From NCBI GenBank assembly GCA_028869035.1, contig JAGWTL010000022.1, forward strand, positions 1 through 16,546: DNA of 16,546 bases. Reading direction: 5' to 3'. The notes below the pieces were generated by a model that did not search any database, had not been told where the DNA came from, and saw only the letters and a list, made by a program, of their open reading frames with translations. This stretch comes from Burkholderiales bacterium (GTDB lineage Bacteria; Pseudomonadota; Gammaproteobacteria; Burkholderiales; Burkholderiaceae_C). How positions within the stretch are numbered: position 1 is the first letter of the stretch; the number at the start of each line of letters is the position of its first letter. Made by a program: the position numbers and the translations under genes. This document shows positions 12,902 to 16,546 of the stretch, piece by piece.

Positions 12902-15900
12902 TTACTTGGCAGGTGCTTTTTCGCCGCGCCAACGCCGGCCCAGCCACTGGCTGAAGTCGTCCATGTAGCAGTAGACCACAGGCACCACCACCAGCGTGAG
13001 CAGGGAGGAGGTGATGACGCCGCCGATCACGGCCTGGCCCATGGGGGCGCGCTGCTCGGAGCCCTCGGTGAGGGCGAAGGCCAGCGGCACCATGCCGAAG
13101 ATCATGGCCAGGGTGGTCATCAGGATGGGGCGCAAGCGCACCCGCGCCGCCATCAGAAGGGCTTCGGCGCGCTCCATGCCCGGGACGCGGCGGCCGTCCG
13201 CGTCCACCTGGTCTTCGCGCGCGCGGATCGCGAAGTCCACCAGCAGGATGGCGTTCTTGGTCACCAGGCCCATGAGCATGACCACGCCGATGATGGAGAA
13301 CATCGAGAGGGTGGAGCCGAACATCAGCAGGGCCAGTACCACGCCGATCAGGGTGAGCGGCAGCGAGGTCATCAGCGCCAGGGGCTGGAAGAAGCTCTTG
13401 AACTGGCTGGCCAGGATCATGTAGATGAAGATGACGGCCATGGCCAGGGCGGAGATCGCGTAACCGAAGGACTCCTGCATGTTCTTGGTCGAGCCGCCGA
13501 ACTGGTAGCGGTAACCCGGCGGGAAGCTGATGCCGTCCAGCGCCTTGCGGATGTCGGCCGAGATCTCGCCGGCCGAGCGGTTGTAGACGTTGGCGTTGAT
13601 GGCCACCTCGCGCATCAGGTCACGCCGGTTGATCTGGTTGGAGCCGGTGTCCGCGGCCAGCGCGGCGACCTGGTTCAGGCGCACCACGCGCGAGCTGCCG
13701 TCGCTGTTGCTGCCCATGGCAAAGGGCAGGCGCTCCAGATCGGCCATGCTGTTGCGCGATTCAGGGGCCAGGCGCACGTTGACGTCATAGGTCTGGTCGT
13801 CGCTGGCGCGCCAGTTGCCCACGGTCTGGCCGGCCACCAGGATGCGCAGGGCGCCGGCGATCTGGTTCACGTTCAGGCCCAGGTCGGACGCGGCCTCGCG
13901 CCGCACTCGCACGGCAATGGTGGGCTTGCCCGGCTTGACGCTGGAATCGAGATCCACCAGGCCCGGGATGTCGCGGATCTTGTCCGTGACCAGCTGGCTG
14001 AGGCGTTCCAGTTCCTGCAGGTCGCTGCCCTGCAGGGAGAACTCGATCTGCTTCTGGCCGCCCACGGCATCGAGCAGGCCGGCGTGTGTGACCGTGATGC
14101 CCGGCACCCGTCTGAGGCGCTCGCGCAGCAGCGCCGAGATCTGATCCACATTGCGCGTGCGTTCCTTGCGGTCGATCAGACGCACATAGACACTGGCGTA
14201 GTTCTTGCCGAGCGCATTGCCGGTGTTGATCGTGGCCAGCGAATAGCGCACCTCGGGGAATTCGCGCAGGATGTCCTGCACCTGGCGGGCCTTGGTCTCG
14301 GTGACCTCGATGGACGAACCCACCGGCGTGTAGAAACTGACCGTGGTTTCGGAGAAGTCGGCCTTGGGCACGAACTCGGTCCCCAGCAGCGGCACCATGA
14401 CGATGCTGAGCACGAAGATGGCGAAGGCGATGCCCAGCGTGGTCAGCTTGTGGACCAGTGACCAGCGCAGGATGCCCTGGTAGCCCTCGGCCAGGCTTTC
14501 GGTGGCGCGGTCGAACCAGCCGGTCACGCGTCCGATAGTCCTGTCGTAGAAGGTCACAGGCTCGCGGTGCTTGCCGTGCCCGTCGATGCTCGGATCGTGC
14601 CAGAGCGAGGACAGCATGGGGTCCAGCGTGAAGCTCACGAACATCGAGATCAGCACCGCCGCCACGATGGTGATGCCGAACTCGTGGAAGAACTTGCCGA
14701 TGATGCCGCCCATGAAGCCGATGGGCATGAACACCGCCACGATGGAGAAAGTGGTGGCCAGCACGGCCAGGCCGATCTCCTGCGTGCCGTCCAGCGAGGC
14801 CTCATAGGGCGCCTTGCCCATCTGCACGTGGCGCACGATGTTCTCGCGCACCACGATGGCGTCGTCGATCAGCAGGCCCACGCACAGCGAGAGCGCCATC
14901 AGCGTGATCATGTTGATGGTGAAGCCGAACCAGTACATGAAGAGGAAGGTGCCGATCAGCGCGATCGGCAGCGTCAGGCCGGTGATGACGGTCGACCGCC
15001 AGGAGTTCAGGAAGAGGAAGACGATGAGCACCGTCAGCAGGGCGCCTTCGATCAGGGTGCGGCGCACGTTGTCCACCGCCACGCGGATCGGGCGCGAGCC
15101 GTCCTGGATGGGCTCCAGGCGCACACCCGGGGGCAGCTGGCTCTTCATCTCGGCCACGGTGCGCATCAGGCCATCGATGACGGCGATGGTGTTCTCGTCC
15201 TGAGCCTTCTGCACCGACATCAGCAGGGTGCGCTGGCCGTTGTGCAGGGCCAGGGTCTCGACCTCCTGCGGGCCGTCCTGTACGGTGGCCAGCTGGGCCA
15301 GGCGGATCGGGGTTCCGCCCTTGCGCGCCACGATGATGCGGCCGAAGTCCTCGGGGCGCTGCATGCGCGCGTCGACCTGCACCGCCAGTTCCTGCGTGCT
15401 GGAGCGCACGGCGCCCACCGGCAGTTCCTGGTTTTCGCTCTTCACGGCGGCCACGACCTGATCGGGCGTGATGCCGTAGGCTTCGAGCGCCGCGGGGCGC
15501 ATGTAGATGTTGATCTCGCGCCTGGTCGCGCCCACCAGGGTCACGGCGCCGACGCCGCGCACGTTCTCCAGCCGCTTCTTGAGCACCTGGTCGGCCCAGC
15601 TCGTGAGCTCCACCGCGCTGGGTCGGGGGCCTGGCTGGCGCGCCGCGCCGGACCGCTCCAAGCAAGCGCGCGCCCCCTCGGGGGGCAGCGAAGCACACGC
15701 AGTGGCGAGCGTGGGGGCTGTCGGTTCAGGCAGCACGGCCAGCGACCAGATGGCGCGGCTGGCCGGGTCGAAGCGCAGCACACGCGGTTCCTTGACCTCG
15801 GTGCGCAGACTGGGGCGGATGGCGGCCACCTTCTCGCGCACGTCCTCGGCGGCCTTGCGGCCGTCGATGTGCAGCTGGAACTCGATGATCACCACCGACT

Positions 15901-16162
15901 GGTTCTCGTAGCTGCGCGAGGTCAGGGCATTGATGCCGGCGATGGAGTTGACGCCTTCCTCGATCTTCTTGGTGACTTCACTCTCCACGATCTCGGGCGC
16001 GGCGCCGGGGTATTCGGTGCTGACCACGACCACGGGGAAGTCCACATTGGGGAACTGGTCGACCTGCAGGCGCTGGTAGGAAAACAGGCCCAGCACCACG
16101 AAGGCCAGCATGACCATGGTGGCAAAGACCGGGTTCTTGAGACTGACGCGGGTGAACCACAT
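12902..16162 (-). CDS. RND multidrug-type efflux pump, inner-membrane subunit (HAE1 family)
   Basis: 1086 residues. Proton-driven antiporter of the AcrB/MdtB class. The N-terminus MWFTRVSLKNPVFATMVMLA is the first membrane span; the first porter half covers about 38-345; a six-helix block follows; the second porter half covers about 600-890; the last helices lie at about 895-1065. The proton-relay residues are present: Asp433 and Asp434 in VGLLIDDAIVV, Lys969 in GLVTKNAILLVDF, Arg1011 and Thr1016/1017 in RLRPILMTT. The paired Asp marks a drug-type rather than a metal-type pump. About 34 residues (147-180) are foreign to the family and match a repeat-like block in the DNA, which accounts for a length above the usual 1030-1050. 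It begins 3 bp after the adaptor stop, so translation is coupled. Its substrate is not predictable. Confidence 0.95.
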   Translation of the reverse strand: MWFTRVSLKNPVFATMVMLAFVVLGLFSYQRLQVDQFPNVDFPVVVVSTEYPGAAPEIVESEVTKKIEEGVNSIAGINALTSRSYENQSVVIIEFQLHIDGRKAAEDVREKVAAIRPSLRTEVKEPRVLRFDPASRAIWSLAVLPEPTAPTLATACASLPPEGARACLERSGAARQPGPRPSAVELTSWADQVLKKRLENVRGVGAVTLVGATRREINIYMRPAALEAYGITPDQVVAAVKSENQELPVGAVRSSTQELAVQVDARMQRPEDFGRIIVARKGGTPIRLAQLATVQDGPQEVETLALHNGQRTLLMSVQKAQDENTIAVIDGLMRTVAEMKSQLPPGVRLEPIQDGSRPIRVAVDNVRRTLIEGALLTVLIVFLFLNSWRSTVITGLTLPIALIGTFLFMYWFGFTINMITLMALSLCVGLLIDDAIVVRENIVRHVQMGKAPYEASLDGTQEIGLAVLATTFSIVAVFMPIGFMGGIIGKFFHEFGITIVAAVLISMFVSFTLDPMLSSLWHDPSIDGHGKHREPVTFYDRTIGRVTGWFDRATESLAEGYQGILRWSLVHKLTTLGIAFAIFVLSIVMVPLLGTEFVPKADFSETTVSFYTPVGSSIEVTETKARQVQDILREFPEVRYSLATINTGNALGKNYASVYVRLIDRKERTRNVDQISALLRERLRRVPGITVTHAGLLDAVGGQKQIEFSLQGSDLQELERLSQLVTDKIRDIPGLVDLDSSVKPGKPTIAVRVRREAASDLGLNVNQIAGALRILVAGQTVGNWRASDDQTYDVNVRLAPESRNSMADLERLPFAMGSNSDGSSRVVRLNQVAALAADTGSNQINRRDLMREVAINANVYNRSAGEISADIRKALDGISFPPGYRYQFGGSTKNMQESFGYAISALAMAVIFIYMILASQFKSFFQPLALMTSLPLTLIGVVLALLMFGSTLSMFSIIGVVMLMGLVTKNAILLVDFAIRAREDQVDADGRRVPGMERAEALLMAARVRLRPILMTTLAMIFGMVPLAFALTEGSEQRAPMGQAVIGGVITSSLLTLVVVPVVYCYMDDFSQWLGRRWRGEKAPAK
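15623..15724 (-). repeat. GC-rich repeat-like insertion in frame within the RND gene
   Basis: About 102 bp coding for residues 147-180 interrupt the otherwise well-conserved SLAVLPE...SAVELTSWADQVLKKRLENV region. The DNA holds a perfect hairpin GCCCCC-TCG-GGGGGC (15672-15686) and flanking GCGAGCGTGGGGGC and GCGCGCCGCG blocks. In the gene direction it reads CCCCCACGCTCGCC, then TTCGCTGCCCCCCGAGGGGG, then GCGGTCCGGCG, the style of a dispersed intergenic repeat I recall from Comamonadaceae genomes. It has no stop in this frame and keeps the frame. Exact ends are estimated from the protein comparison. There is no second copy in the window. Confidence 0.7.
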
Positions 16163-16165
16163 GGC

Positions 16166-16546
16166 TTAACGGCCCTGTGCAGCCGGCGCCGCGGCAGCGG
16201 TGCGCACCGAGGTGCCTTCACGTACGGGTCCAACCGTGCCGGCCAGCACCAGGCTGCCTTCGGGCAGGCCGTTCACGACCACCATGTCCTGCCCGCCGGC
16301 CTGGCCGCGGGCACCCAGGGTGACGCCCACGTGGCGCACCTGCTGCTTGTCGACCACCTGCACATAGGGCTGAGGTTTGTCGGTGCGCACGAGCTGCAGG
16401 GGCAGGGCCAGGGCCTTGAGCCTCTCGGTGCCCAGCGAACCCTGCACGAACAGTCCCTGGCGCAGGCCTGGCACGGACTTGAGTTGCAGGTAGACCAGCA
16501 CGCTGCGGCTGCCGGCCTGGGTGCTGGGGTTGATGCGCGCCACGCG
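16166..16546 (-). CDS. RND periplasmic adaptor (membrane fusion protein), C-terminal part
   Basis: Only the last 126 residues are in the window; the frame stays open to the edge, so the start at 16543 is not real. The fragment has the AcrA-type beta-barrel strand pattern (SVLVYLQLKSVPGLRQGLFV followed by QGSLG). The membrane-proximal domain follows, with VVDKQQVRHVGVTLG, MVVVNGLPEGSLVLAG and VREGTSVRT, and an Ala-rich tail. It would link the inner-membrane pump to the TolC channel in the periplasm, usually anchored by a lipid or an N-terminal helix outside this window. It ends with TAA 3 bp before the pump ATG, the usual adaptor-pump order. Confidence 0.88.
   Translation of the reverse strand, partial: RVARINPSTQAGSRSVLVYLQLKSVPGLRQGLFVQGSLGTERLKALALPLQLVRTDKPQPYVQVVDKQQVRHVGVTLGARGQAGGQDMVVVNGLPEGSLVLAGTVGPVREGTSVRTAAAAPAAQGR

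Noticed and set aside
12056..14461. 801-residue plus-strand frame rich in His, Gln, Gly and Asp
   Set aside because: It lies antisense to the Pcm-like gene and RND pump, which have clear motifs. The low-complexity composition is what the complement of GC-rich codons gives, and it has no start signal.
15623..15724. Sequencing or assembly error as the cause of the RND insertion
   Set aside because: The frame is kept on both sides and the block is a coherent hairpin-bearing sequence, not a small indel. An assembly collapse cannot be wholly excluded without reads.

Overview
The window is about 16.5 kb of GC-rich chromosome that reads as a beta-proteobacterium of the Burkholderiales, most likely Comamonadaceae. 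The grounds are the protein families and their order (pgm/algC-type mutase, waaC, waaA facing tolC, rhodanese, a Pcm-like methyltransferase and an RND pump), the G/C-ending codons, and a GC-rich repeat of a kind I associate with Comamonadaceae genomes. It is almost wholly coding. I see no tRNA, rRNA, CRISPR array, phage or IS transposase.

Plus strand, 1-4.8 kb: a 5'-truncated ChrA-type chromate transporter; a small secreted alpha/beta-hydrolase-like protein; then a 312 bp AT-rich regulatory gap with a near-consensus OxyR half site on a TATAAT box; then ahpC and ahpF, the alkyl hydroperoxide reductase pair. AhpF passes NADH electrons to AhpC, which reduces peroxides. A 150 bp repeat-rich, foldable spacer of 7-bp units separates the two genes, and a strong intrinsic terminator closes the unit.

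Plus strand, 4.8-10.4 kb: a LemA-family membrane protein coupled to a GIDE-domain membrane protein that carries a perfect EF-hand loop; a short basic protein on the opposite strand; then a mutase-waaC-waaA run. The mutase makes sugar-1-phosphates. WaaC adds the first heptose and WaaA adds Kdo, so this run serves LPS inner-core synthesis.

Minus strand, 16.5-10.4 kb: one probable operon read right to left: RND periplasmic adaptor (partial), RND inner-membrane pump, Pcm-like methyltransferase, rhodanese, TolC-type outer-membrane channel. Together these supply a complete tripartite efflux pump with two small cytosolic enzymes in the middle. It converges on waaA across a 45 bp gap holding a perfect 11 bp inverted repeat.

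The most unusual feature is in the RND pump gene. About 34 extra codons at residues 147-180 coincide with a hairpin-containing GC-rich block that looks like an intergenic repeat inserted in frame and now translated. The other points worth attention are the 7-bp repeat spacer in ahpCF, the EF-hand GIDE protein beside LemA, and the divergent Pcm homologue.
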